Positions 9,801 through 17,637 of a stretch of 64,000 nucleotides of DNA are shown piece by piece. This stretch comes from a bacterium (lineage in GTDB: Bacteria; Armatimonadota; Abditibacteriia; Abditibacteriales; Abditibacteriaceae), in contig SDZD01000002.1 in the NCBI GenBank assembly GCA_004172935.1, forward strand, positions 1 through 64,000, given 5' to 3'. Both the position numbers and the translations under genes were made by a program. Numbering within the stretch: the first letter of the stretch is position 1; every line of letters starts with the position of its first letter. The notes under the pieces were generated by a model. It searched no databases, was not told the DNA's origin, and was given only the letters and a program-made list of their open reading frames with translations.

Positions 9801-10278
9801 ATGGGACGTAGCGTTCGATACCGCCTGGGGCGGCCCCGCTCACGTCCAGTTCCCCGACCTCATCAGCTGGACTCAGCGCCCAGAGGAAGGCATAAAATTC
9901 TATTCGGGAACAGCGACCTACCGTAAAACCTTCGACTTGGACAAGCCAGCGGGCGCCCAAAGGCTCTTCCTTGACCTGGGTACTGTCAACGATGTCGCCG
10001 AGGTGCGGCTCAACGGCAAAAAACTTGGTGTGCTGTGGTGTTATCCGTGGCGAGTCGAAATCACCGATGCCGTCAAGCCAACCGAAAATCAGTTGGAAGT
10101 CGATGTCATCAACCTTTGGGCCAACCGTGTTATCGGCGACCTGAGTTTGCCCAAAGAGAAACGCTTGACCAATACCCACGACGTGTTTCGCTTCGATATG
10201 CTCACGCCGAAAACCCCGCTACTCAATTCAGGATTGCTTGGCCCGGTTTCAGTGTTGCAGGCACGACGCGAACCATAA
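6823..10278 (+). CDS. GH106 alpha-L-rhamnosidase-like enzyme with inserted binding module
   Basis: A 1151-residue secreted protein. After a signal peptide (hydrophobic stretch about 32-46, ending VAAQ) it starts with the characteristic GH106 opening: AKPRVYWWWLFNRVDKAGI, then DLEEFKAKGISGVNM, with YLWSDSWECG further on. C-terminal residues about 985-1145 form the jelly roll seen in GH106 (WDVAFDTAWGGPAHVQFPDL, AEVRLNGKKLGVLWCYPWRV). Residues about 347-500 are an insertion within the catalytic region that resembles PEP-CTERM/DUF642-type beta-sandwich binding modules, but with its two halves in reversed order (see findings). The likely reaction is hydrolysis of alpha-L-rhamnosyl ends of rhamnogalacturonan. 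The ATG at 6823 is given; a GTG at 6892 would start nearer to the signal peptide. It follows an AraC regulator on the same strand. Confidence 0.8.
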   Translation: MSTALPTSVLQQASIFSRQTRLTVKSRVRLSFALPLLALALPVAAQNTTRSVTPQSLDKSFVSPPDSAKPRVYWWWLFNRVDKAGIKRDLEEFKAKGISGVNMICTGGYAGAAPLPGVKYQSPEWWDLFRFATSEAKRLNIQFGFNFSAGGWTMEAPWVTPDNAMKKVVQSTLTIEGPKPISQKLPQPQIVDGYYHDYCVQAFRRTDSGVIMPADVLDLTDKMQPDGTLKWAVPAGEWTILRTGYTLTGEYWSKWHAYPEGDTFEGGDGYEIDYLSSSALDFHFRKLGGPILQAVKQAGGRLDYLWSDSWECGKLTWTQDFPNQFRKYRGYDIKPYLAALPGAIPHVNLKTTFTATSDTQTLSFVGTNLSGGDNTVLIDKVKINSDGATPPGAELGFETPQIGVGNYKYAPSGSAWTFGGVSLNGSGLVANGSGFNNPQSVEGGQAAFVQGNGAISQKLTGLVPGKTYTISFVAAQRPGNKQTWDVRLDDKVWGRFKPGTGVTLINDEVTARFRSDFDRTIQDCIADNFYGHFADLCHKNGLEMGSEAGGPNNIPPQDALKNSGRADSPAGEFWVNGHYNSPDGYNRDRWLRLNLKQTASAAHIYGKTQAEAESFTQQERDRTHWSLGPAQLKPYANDAFCEGINRLMLHQATSQPPSDGKPGYEFCAGQHFNPNSTWWEQSPAFFSYLSRCSYMLQQGKFVGDVCFYLGEEPPTLAPPKYIVPELGSGYDCDYSNAEVLLKRMSVKNGRIVLPDGMSYRLLVLQNCVSPVPDVSRQVGGYQSLSVPETPSKAMSVEVIRKVRELVRAGATIIGAPPENAAGLKDYPQCDVQVRAIAAQLWGDLDGTTRTERRFGKGRIIWGKTARATLLSDGIKPDCTFNGQEERPDDLDYIHRTAGNSEIYFVINRTNQKTTRKFTFRVSGKQPEIFDPVSGKTHPATAFTQANGCTTLPLEFDRFGSCFVIFRKPISTTATGKSTANFPGLALSQNLTGTWDVAFDTAWGGPAHVQFPDLISWTQRPEEGIKFYSGTATYRKTFDLDKPAGAQRLFLDLGTVNDVAEVRLNGKKLGVLWCYPWRVEITDAVKPTENQLEVDVINLWANRVIGDLSLPKEKRLTNTHDVFRFDMLTPKTPLLNSGLLGPVSVLQARREP

Positions 10279-10377
10279 GTCACTTGCCTTAATTATCCCG
10301 ACACTCCCCTCTGTGGGGATGATTAAGAAGGGGATGAACTCCTGCGGTCGTAGAAGGGTAGGGAGCAGTTCAGGCGA

Positions 10378-12066
10378 TTATTTAAATCGGGTGATGTCGG
10401 AAGAATCTGCGCCAGAGTGAAGCATTTGCTGGGTTATATCCGCGCCCAACGTTGCTTTATGAACGTTTCGGAAAAACAGGTCGGGATTATTGAGTTCAGG
10501 ATGTATCGCCAGATCGCTCAGGCTTAAATTCTGGACATCATCGAAGACCATTGCTGGGCGATAATCCGTCGCTTTGCGTGCGCAGTGAACATTGACAAGC
10601 TGTAGTCCTTCGACGTGGCGAACATAAAATCCCCAGGCGGGTAATTCGCCGAACATCGAGATTTCGGGATAGCTGCCCATCCTTTCTGGGACGGAATCGA
10701 GCTTATCAGTGGTCATATTGGCTTTTTGGGAATCGCCACCACCTGGATGGAAGATTTGGATATTTTCCAGGCGCACGTTTCGTATTGGATGCCCCGGTAT
10801 GCCAGCGATGGCTGATGGGAGAATGTTGGGGGCCAGTGCCGAAGGCACTAGCGTACCGTATCCCGCATCGGGCTTGCCTTCGGGTATCCAGGTTTTGACG
10901 TTTCGAATGGTTACGTTCTGGAACACGCCGGTTGGGGCTTTTGTATTGCGTTGCCCTAACCGCATGAATATAGCGCAACCTGTATTAAACGCAGTTACAT
11001 TTTCAACGACGACATCGTCAACGGTTCCTCCGTCCACGCACTCTAAAGCGATGGCCGAACGATAGGTGTCGTAGACGGTCAGATTCGAAACGCGAATCTT
11101 TCTAAATCCGCCAAACGAGGCCGTTCCCATTTTGAATGCGCTGGCGCTGGAGCGAACGCGGCAATTGGAAACGTTCACGTTGTAACATCCCCTGCTATTT
11201 TTGCTGTGTTCGTCGCCCTGACCCAATGTGCCGCCCGCACCAGACTTCAAGCAGATGCCATCGTCGGCAGAATTAATATCGCAATCAGAGATTTTTACGT
11301 TGTGGCAGTCGGTGATGTCGAAGCCATCATTGTTCCAATAGACGGTGCTATCCACTTTGACCCCCTTGATGGTAACATCGTCACAACTATCGTATTTCGA
11401 TACCCAGCCCGATGAGTTTCGCAGGGTCACACCCGCTACTCCGACATTACGACAACCCGTCAATCTGATGATCATAGGGCGGTCGCTTTCGTTGGCGCGA
11501 TTCCCCAGCGTTTTCTGGCTGAACTCCGCGTCGGGTAATTCCAGCGACCGCAGGCGGCTCTGGTTCAGTTCTGCCGACTGCGCGCCAAATTCCCCTTGAG
11601 CGGCACGGCGCATCACGTCTTTCGCCAGAAGTAATCCCTGTCCATCAATGGTTCCACTACCGCTTAGTTTGATGTTCTTCTGGCCATCGGCATCCAATAA
11701 TGCCGTCCAGTTACCACGCGGGTAGTCGGCCCGCGAAGTGCTGCCCTGCAATACCGCGCCACGCTCTAAGCGGAGTTCTACGTTGCTTTTGAGGTGGAGG
11801 CTTCCGCTCAAATATTTGCCAGCGGGTAGATATACAATGCCGCCTCCTGCCTTGCTTGCGGCGTCAATGGCCGATTGAATGGCGGTGGTATTTAATGCTG
11901 TCCCGTCCCCCTTCGCGCCGTATGCAGAGACATTGAAAACGGCGGTAGATTGTCCAGCCGCGTTTGCTGCCGCGAGAGGGGAGAAGGCAACTGTTAGCAA
12001 TGCAAACGAAAGTGGAATGCGATATTTTGCTGGCAATGAATTGCTTCGGTTGAAGAAATGACTCAT
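10378..12066 (-). CDS. GH28-like pectin-active beta-helix protein
   Basis: A 562-residue secreted protein (signal peptide about residues 14-39, ending AANAAGQ) with the right-handed beta-helix layout of GH28: FNVSAYGAKGDGTALNTTAI at the start, then GGGIVYLPAGKYL and a long ladder of 'V-I-x-N-V' repeats. The catalytic aspartates are represented by NNDG (D247, replacing the usual NTD) and ADDGICLKSG (D268, D269). The classical GHG and RIK motifs of polygalacturonases are not seen; at the corresponding place there is SAFKMGTASFGGFR. It may therefore be a divergent exo-acting or rhamnogalacturonan-type GH28. It is co-transcribed with the GH115 gene, whose stop lies 8 bases upstream of this ATG. 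Confidence 0.75.
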   Translation of the reverse strand: MSHFFNRSNSLPAKYRIPLSFALLTVAFSPLAAANAAGQSTAVFNVSAYGAKGDGTALNTTAIQSAIDAASKAGGGIVYLPAGKYLSGSLHLKSNVELRLERGAVLQGSTSRADYPRGNWTALLDADGQKNIKLSGSGTIDGQGLLLAKDVMRRAAQGEFGAQSAELNQSRLRSLELPDAEFSQKTLGNRANESDRPMIIRLTGCRNVGVAGVTLRNSSGWVSKYDSCDDVTIKGVKVDSTVYWNNDGFDITDCHNVKISDCDINSADDGICLKSGAGGTLGQGDEHSKNSRGCYNVNVSNCRVRSSASAFKMGTASFGGFRKIRVSNLTVYDTYRSAIALECVDGGTVDDVVVENVTAFNTGCAIFMRLGQRNTKAPTGVFQNVTIRNVKTWIPEGKPDAGYGTLVPSALAPNILPSAIAGIPGHPIRNVRLENIQIFHPGGGDSQKANMTTDKLDSVPERMGSYPEISMFGELPAWGFYVRHVEGLQLVNVHCARKATDYRPAMVFDDVQNLSLSDLAIHPELNNPDLFFRNVHKATLGADITQQMLHSGADSSDITRFK

Positions 12067-12074
12067 GTGGTCGG

Positions 12075-15056
12075 TTATGTCCCTGGCTTTGTTATCTTAA
12101 CCAGACAGACAGTTTCAGGGCTGAGGGGGGGCATCCAGCACAGGCCCAAAGAAATAGTGCCGGACGTTTCGAGGAATTTTCTTAAAGCGTGTTTTGTCGC
12201 TTCGTTGGTTGCTGGGCCAGCGAAGACTCGCACTTCGCTCAACACCAGACCGGGATCGAGCAGGGAAATGGTTACGGTGTGGTTGGCTTTGCCATTGAGG
12301 TTGTGTTCCGTAATCGCCGAAGCGTAACCGTTTAGAACATTGATTCCCCACTCGCTGGAAAATTCCAGTGAGTCGATGTCGCGAATTTGGACGGGGCCAT
12401 CGTCTACCTGAACGGCGTAGCGTAATCCCGTCTGGGAATTGGCTCGGTGTGTTGGAAGGAACCTTGGCTCAACGGTACATTTGGAAAAAGTACCGCGAAA
12501 CGAGTAGGAGAGGCAAGGAGCTTTCGCGACATCCTTATCGGAGATAGATGGAGTTTGATAAGGCAGCAAAGTCATCACAGCCTTATCACCTCCCAACCCT
12601 TCTACCTTTTTCCATTGACTGGTTCGAGTATTTTTGGCGGCGCTGTAGTCGATGGCATCGAAGCTGAAATCTGGGCTTTTTGGTGCGGGAACTGGTGTTG
12701 TGCCCGCTTTCATAATAGCGACTTGCTTAACCGCTGCGCCCGCTTCGCGCTGTTCGATAATCAATTCGTTTGGCCCCTCGCGAAGTTGGGCATCCATAAT
12801 TTTGACCCAGGCGAACGATTTTCCAGTCAAGTGGTCATTGGTGGAGATTCTTTTGTCGTTCACCTTGACGAACCACGAATCTTGCTTGTTATCGAGGCAG
12901 TTCGCGAGGAAATAAATCGAGACTTGTTGAGCTTCAGGCGAGTTGACAACGAACTTTGCGGTGTTACCGTTGTTCTCAACTTGTTGGGCGGGGTCCGTAC
13001 CCACAAGGGCGCCAGAAATTTGCTTCATGGCCCCAGACAGTTGGGCATCCTTGGGTTCGAGTTGATAGAGCGGTGTGGCTGGTGTCGGGGCAATAGCCAG
13101 CTTCTGGGCATCGGGGCGCGCAAATACGGAAAGATTATGCGGGCGGGAATTCATCATGTTATTCCACTTGCCGCCCGCGATTTTGGTGTTGTACGTATCC
13201 GTGATCTGCTGGATTTGGTCGTAGGCATCAATGGCCTTCTGCGCGTCGCCCCACACCGAATAATCCCGCTTTTGCTCTATCAGCGCTGCACCTTTCACTG
13301 GATACAACACTAACTGGAAGAAAGCGTCCCGCTGGCGCTGTGGCAGCTTGCCGTAAAGTGCCTCGGCCTGTTTCATCAAATCGTCGTAGGCTGTCAGGCG
13401 CCTTTTGCGCTCGGTTTCGGTGAAGTTAACCCGTGAGATATGCTCTGGCTTTGTTTGTCCTGTTAGCTGATAATACTCTTTCAGGATGGAGGCGATTTCC
13501 TTCGAGTTCTCCGGCCCGAAGGTCGCTGTCGACCAGTCAGTCAAAAAGCTCATGGCTTTTTCGACCGGGTAACGGTTCACGTCGTAGGCGAGGCGTAGGC
13601 CGAACTCCATTTCCTTCTCAATGGGTTTGATGTCGCCCACATTGAATACCCACACCTTGTCCGCTCCATAGGCATAGGCTTTTCCCATCTCATAGGCCGT
13701 CAACGCGGGAGATGTGGAGCCAAGCCACAGGTATTCCTGCGGTGGCCCCAGATAGGAGAAATGGTAGTAGACGCCTGAACCCCCTTTACGCTTTTGCTCG
13801 GTGGCGTTGGAGAGCTGGCGAATGTAGCCGAAGTTATCGTCCACCCACATGAGGGTCACGTCGTCGGGAACTTTGAGGCCGTTTTGATAGAGTTCCAGCA
13901 CTTCCTTGTAAGGCACGAACACTTGCGGCACCAAAGTTGGATTTGGGTTGACGTGCTTTTGGAGCATGGCCCGCTGCTGGGCGAAAATATCTTCCAGGCG
14001 CGCCACTTTTTCGGCTGTCGTGCCATCGCCTTCCATCGGGCTATCGTGAATGCCGCGCATTCCCAGGGTGTAGACATTTTCGTAGGGGGCGTTTGTCTGA
14101 ACACGCTCATCCCAATATTTCAGCACTTGATCGCGGTTGGTGATGTAGTTGAACGCGCCCCGTGTTTTGCCATCCCATTCGGTGACATTGTTGCGCAGCA
14201 TGGGTTCGGCGTGCGAAGAACCCATCACGATGGCGTATTGGTCGGCGACGACTTTATTTTGCGGGAACAGGTTAAAAGCCTTGGTCGTGTGATGCATCGC
14301 GGGCCACAGATAGTTGGCTTTGAGGCGCAGCAACAACTCGCACACTTTGGCGTAAGTTTTGGGGCCGATGTCTTTGGGATCGGTTTCGAAGGTTTTGGAG
14401 GCCCAGGGTTGTATGCCCCAATCTTCATCGTTAATGAAGATGCCGCGATATTTGACGGATGGGGTTTGGGAGCGATAATTTGCTGCTGAAAGAACCAGAG
14501 AGTCGCGGTGCGCAGGTGTCACATCGGCCCACCACACCCAGGGCGAAACACCGATGGATTCGGATACGCTGAACAGGCCATAGGCTGTGCCGCGTCGGTC
14601 GCTGCCAATAATCACCAGTCCCTGCGCCACACCGGGCACTGGGTTTTCGACCGTGGTAATCAGGAAGGTTTCCCAGCCGCCGCGAAGGCTGGTGACATCC
14701 AGCTTTTTGCGGGCCACCAAATCGTCAATCAGACGGCTTTTGCCCAATGTCCCCACAAAGACGGCGCTTTGTCTTGCTGCTGGCGCGCTACTCAGAACAC
14801 TCGATTTTGTTCCGGTCACGCTCTGAATGTCGTTTGCGAGAGCCTCAGCGGCCAAGCGCACCACCGGGAAATCGGCGCTATCTACATAAATGGGAGCGGC
14901 GACTTTTGTATTGGCAAGCAGGAAATCTGCTTTGCTCTTCGGTTGATTCGAAACCGAAATTGGAGCAAAAGGCGACAACTTTGTCTGCGCGCTGCAAACA
15001 CTCGGCAGGAGAACAAGCGACAACAGGGCCGCCACGCGGGGAACTCGGACTTTCAC
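12075..15056 (-). CDS. GH115 alpha-glucuronidase (copy A)
   Basis: Removes (4-O-methyl-)glucuronic acid from xylan chains. The protein has a signal peptide (VKVRVPRVAALLSLVLLPSV, then CSAQ), the GH115 N-terminal domain (PIYVDSADFPVVRLAAEALA), and the barrel signatures WWADVTPAHRD, YRGIFINDEDWGIQPW, RLKANYLWPAMH and GSSHAEPML. A helical domain and a C-terminal beta-sandwich (FLPTHRANSQTGLRYAVQVD) follow. No ATG precedes the signal peptide. The open frame extends to a GTG at 15122, but the GTG at 15056 begins exactly like the paralogue at 50621 and is preferred; the coding start remains uncertain. Transcription probably begins about 180 bases upstream at the minus-strand arm of the 46-bp inverted repeat. 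First gene of a two-gene operon with GH28. Confidence 0.88.
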   Translation of the reverse strand: MKVRVPRVAALLSLVLLPSVCSAQTKLSPFAPISVSNQPKSKADFLLANTKVAAPIYVDSADFPVVRLAAEALANDIQSVTGTKSSVLSSAPAARQSAVFVGTLGKSRLIDDLVARKKLDVTSLRGGWETFLITTVENPVPGVAQGLVIIGSDRRGTAYGLFSVSESIGVSPWVWWADVTPAHRDSLVLSAANYRSQTPSVKYRGIFINDEDWGIQPWASKTFETDPKDIGPKTYAKVCELLLRLKANYLWPAMHHTTKAFNLFPQNKVVADQYAIVMGSSHAEPMLRNNVTEWDGKTRGAFNYITNRDQVLKYWDERVQTNAPYENVYTLGMRGIHDSPMEGDGTTAEKVARLEDIFAQQRAMLQKHVNPNPTLVPQVFVPYKEVLELYQNGLKVPDDVTLMWVDDNFGYIRQLSNATEQKRKGGSGVYYHFSYLGPPQEYLWLGSTSPALTAYEMGKAYAYGADKVWVFNVGDIKPIEKEMEFGLRLAYDVNRYPVEKAMSFLTDWSTATFGPENSKEIASILKEYYQLTGQTKPEHISRVNFTETERKRRLTAYDDLMKQAEALYGKLPQRQRDAFFQLVLYPVKGAALIEQKRDYSVWGDAQKAIDAYDQIQQITDTYNTKIAGGKWNNMMNSRPHNLSVFARPDAQKLAIAPTPATPLYQLEPKDAQLSGAMKQISGALVGTDPAQQVENNGNTAKFVVNSPEAQQVSIYFLANCLDNKQDSWFVKVNDKRISTNDHLTGKSFAWVKIMDAQLREGPNELIIEQREAGAAVKQVAIMKAGTTPVPAPKSPDFSFDAIDYSAAKNTRTSQWKKVEGLGGDKAVMTLLPYQTPSISDKDVAKAPCLSYSFRGTFSKCTVEPRFLPTHRANSQTGLRYAVQVDDGPVQIRDIDSLEFSSEWGINVLNGYASAITEHNLNGKANHTVTISLLDPGLVLSEVRVFAGPATNEATKHALRKFLETSGTISLGLCWMPPLSPETVCLVKITKPGT

Positions 15057-15155
15057 GGAGAAATGAATCGTAGATGATGAGTTAATGGTCGTGTCCTTAT
15101 ATAGATGGCGGTGTCTTTTCACCGAGTGGGCTGGGTGTGGCGACTAAGCCTTAAC

Positions 15156-15213
15156 TGGCGAGGTACTGCCTCGGACGCAGTTCAGCTTTTGAGGTCGCTA
15201 GCACACCTCGCCA
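15156..15213 (-). repeat. Inverted repeat in the 5' leader of GH115 copy A
   Basis: TGGCGAGGT at 15156-15164 pairs with ACCTCGCCA at 15205-15213 (9 bp, 40-base loop). It lies between the predicted minus-strand transcription start near 15235 and the GH115 coding start, so it could fold in the leader RNA. No known riboswitch pattern was recognised. Confidence 0.35.
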
Positions 15214-15240
15214 ATATATTGATTCAGGTTTTCGAGAGAC

Positions 15241-15286
15241 CATTATACCCATTATGGTCCTAATTCAAACATTATGGACCAGATTA
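15241..15286 (-). promoter_or_regulatory. 46-bp promoter/operator element, minus-strand arm
   Basis: Read on the minus strand: TAATCT, GGTCC, a 15-base AT-rich spacer, GGACC, ATAATGGG and the -10 box TATAAT (complement of 15242-15247), then G. It is an exact reverse complement of 15348-15393. The GGTCC/GGACC pair forms inverted half-sites 20 bp apart (two helical turns), as expected for a dimeric regulator. It would drive the GH115-GH28 operon. Confidence 0.7.
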
Positions 15287-15347
15287 CTCTTTTAATTTTC
15301 TAGCTCGACTCTCCCTACTTTTCATATCATGAATTTCGAATGCAAAA

Positions 15348-15393
15348 TAATCTGGTCCATAATGTTTGAATTAGGACCATAATGGGTATAATG
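15348..15393 (+). promoter_or_regulatory. 46-bp promoter/operator element, plus-strand arm
   Basis: Same element in the other direction: GGTCC at 15354-15358, GGACC at 15374-15378, TATAAT at 15387-15392. A TTTGAA/TTGAAT -35-like hexamer lies 15-16 bases upstream of the -10. Position 46/46 identical (inverted) to 15241-15286 and 43/46 identical to 47411-47456, the promoter of the GntR/LacI-type regulator gene. The start of transcription would be near 15399, giving a leader of only about 10 bases before the ATG at 15409. Confidence 0.7.
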
Positions 15394-15408
15394 CATCCTA
15401 TTCCTGTG

Positions 15409-15498
15409 ATGCCATCGACTTCTCCCGCTTGCCAGGGGTATTGGGGGATTCATAATCCCCGAAGTCTGCGAAAGTGCTTTGAGGCTCTTTCTTCATGA
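15409..15498 (+). CDS. 29-codon leader ORF overlapping the GH115-like gene start
   Basis: ATG at 15409 opens a frame that reads MPSTSPACQGYWGIHNPRSL and nine further residues, ending at TGA 15496-15498. That stop overlaps the ATG (15495-15497) of the next gene as ATGA, an arrangement that allows coupled translation. Its first five codons (15409-15423) are identical at all 15 bases to the first five codons of the GntR/LacI-type regulator at 47471, and the promoter upstream is also shared. It is therefore either a leader peptide or the relic of a duplicated regulator start. No function can be assigned from the peptide itself. Confidence 0.4.
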   Translation: MPSTSPACQGYWGIHNPRSLRKCFEALSS

Positions 15499-17609
15499 TA
15501 TTCAAACTCCGTCGGCCACTGTTTTTGACGCTACTTGTGGCGAGCGTTGCCCCTGCCGCGTGGGCCGCACCTCAAACGCCCACAGCACAAATCACTCTCA
15601 CTCCCGGAGTTTCCATTTGGTTGAATGCCGCTGAGGCTGTCCCGGTGCAACGTGCCGCTCGCGATTTGGCGCGCGACTTTCAGAAAGTGCTGGGCACGAC
15701 TTCGCCGATCACAGGTGACCGCGCCAGTCTCAACGGTCGGACTTTCATCGAAATCATCGGCCCCGGCGCGGGCGATGAGGCCAAACGCGACGCTCAAACC
15801 GCGATTGCGGGGCGTGAGGCGCATGGAGTCTTCGTAAAGCGCGACCAGAATGGGACGCGCGTGGTGTTGCAGGGCGCCGATATGCGCGGCACGCTGTACG
15901 CGATTTACACCTTCTCTGAAAAGTTTTTGGGAGTCAAACCGCTCTGGTTCTGGGCATCCCAACCCCCTTTGCCTCAAAAATCTATTCCTCTCAATATCAA
16001 CACCGATTTGCGTTTCGCGTCGCCTTCGGTGCATTGGCGCACCTGGTTCCCCAACGATACCGACCTTTTCAACCCCTGGAAAAAGCGTTCTCATGATAAT
16101 TACGATGCTCTTTACGAGGCGATGCTACGCCTCAAACTTAATTGTATGGAGGGTTCCAGCTCCGATGAAGGTAGTTTGAAAGCGCCTTACCCTCTGGAGC
16201 GCAGCGTTGAGATGGCGCGTGACAGAGGTCTGGCATTTGTCGGCCATCATGTCTATCCCCTGGGTGCCGATTACAACTTGTGGGATAAGTTCTGGCGCCA
16301 AATCGAGCATCGCGAACCACCTGCGCTCTCCATTAAAAATGTCGAAGAACTCAAGACTTTTTGGCGCTGGCACATCGACCTTGCTCGCCGTAATCATCTC
16401 GAAGAAATTTGGCTGATTGGGTTTCGCGGCAACGGCGACAAGCCTTTCTGGACTTCGTTTCAGGATGCTCCCAAAAGTGACCGTGAGCGAGCCGCCGTTA
16501 TCGACCAGATGATGAAGACGCAGGTCGAACTGGTCAAAACTGCCACCGGGGAAGCCGCACCGCTCATGCGTACGACGCTTTATAACGAGATGTCGGATTT
16601 CTACGCAGCAGGATTGTTGCGACCACCCGCCGAACCCAATCTCATCTGGACTTTCGTGGCGGCGCGGCGAGATCACTTTCCCGCTCCCGACGCGCAAAAC
16701 GCTGAGCCTCCCACCAATCAGCCTATTGGATATTACCTGAATTTTCAGTTCACCTCGACAGGCGCCCATCTGGCTCAGGCCGAAGGTTTATGGAAGATGG
16801 AGCGCAATTTCCGTTTCATCAATGGCATCGCTCCACGCCCATTGGAGTTCTCCGTCGTCAATATGGGCAACATCCGCGAGTTCGTACTCGAAGGCAGCGC
16901 CAACGCCGCGATGATGTGGGATATGCAGGATTACAACAGCGACAAGTTTCTGTTGGAGTTTTGCCGGACCTACTTTGGCGATGATAACGCGCCTGCCGTC
17001 GCCGCGCTCTATCGCGATTTCTACGACTCGTACTGGCAACAGCGGCGTCCCACTTTGCCCGGATTTGAGCGCCAGTACATCTTTCAAGATTTGCGCATGA
17101 ACCGAGTGATGCAGCGCCTCATGGAATACCTGAAAAAGCCGGGAGCCTCTACCGAAGAGATATTCAGTGATGGCTCTCTCGATGCCAATAATCGCCTCTT
17201 TAACATCGTCCCCGCTGATAATGGCGTTGCGAGCAAATTGGACGCGCTTATTAAAGGCACCGGCCAGTCCATCAAAAAGCTGACGGGTGTTGTGGCGCGC
17301 GCCGACGCTTTGATGGCGCGTTTACCCACAGGGGACCGCACCTTCTTCAACGACAACCTGCGTATGCAAGCCCGCTTCCTGTTGGCGACTAATACCACTA
17401 CGCATAATCTGGCTCTGGCGGTGCGAGATGCTCAGGGCACCCCTGAACGCAGCGCGCATTTGAATGCAGCACATACGGCGGCTCTTCAGATGCGTACTGC
17501 ACTCGCCGAAGCCGAGCATGGCTCTTTCGAGAATTGGTACGGCTCTGACCACCTTTTTGACGTGAAGGCACGCATTGAAGACATTTCGAAACTGCTTCCA
17601 AACAAGTAA
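15495..17609 (+). CDS. GH115-like secreted glycoside hydrolase (short form)
   Basis: A 704-residue secreted protein with a signal peptide ending AAWAAP. It follows the GH115 plan: an N-terminal domain ([39 protein letters not shown]) and a barrel ([67 protein letters not shown]), then a helical region. It ends about 250 residues earlier than the two full-length GH115 proteins of the window, lacking the C-terminal beta-sandwich. Sequence motifs diverge from copies A and C, so its substrate may differ (another glucuronate- or uronate-bearing side chain). It overlaps the leader ORF by ATGA and is followed within 30 bases by the GH67 fusion gene, forming an operon under the plus-strand arm of the inverted-repeat promoter. 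Confidence 0.7.
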   Translation: MIFKLRRPLFLTLLVASVAPAAWAAPQTPTAQITLTPGVSIWLNAAEAVPVQRAARDLARDFQKVLGTTSPITGDRASLNGRTFIEIIGPGAGDEAKRDAQTAIAGREAHGVFVKRDQNGTRVVLQGADMRGTLYAIYTFSEKFLGVKPLWFWASQPPLPQKSIPLNINTDLRFASPSVHWRTWFPNDTDLFNPWKKRSHDNYDALYEAMLRLKLNCMEGSSSDEGSLKAPYPLERSVEMARDRGLAFVGHHVYPLGADYNLWDKFWRQIEHREPPALSIKNVEELKTFWRWHIDLARRNHLEEIWLIGFRGNGDKPFWTSFQDAPKSDRERAAVIDQMMKTQVELVKTATGEAAPLMRTTLYNEMSDFYAAGLLRPPAEPNLIWTFVAARRDHFPAPDAQNAEPPTNQPIGYYLNFQFTSTGAHLAQAEGLWKMERNFRFINGIAPRPLEFSVVNMGNIREFVLEGSANAAMMWDMQDYNSDKFLLEFCRTYFGDDNAPAVAALYRDFYDSYWQQRRPTLPGFERQYIFQDLRMNRVMQRLMEYLKKPGASTEEIFSDGSLDANNRLFNIVPADNGVASKLDALIKGTGQSIKKLTGVVARADALMARLPTGDRTFFNDNLRMQARFLLATNTTTHNLALAVRDAQGTPERSAHLNAAHTAALQMRTALAEAEHGSFENWYGSDHLFDVKARIEDISKLLPNK

Positions 17610-17637
17610 TCCGCTGCCCAGCGAACATCAACAAACC

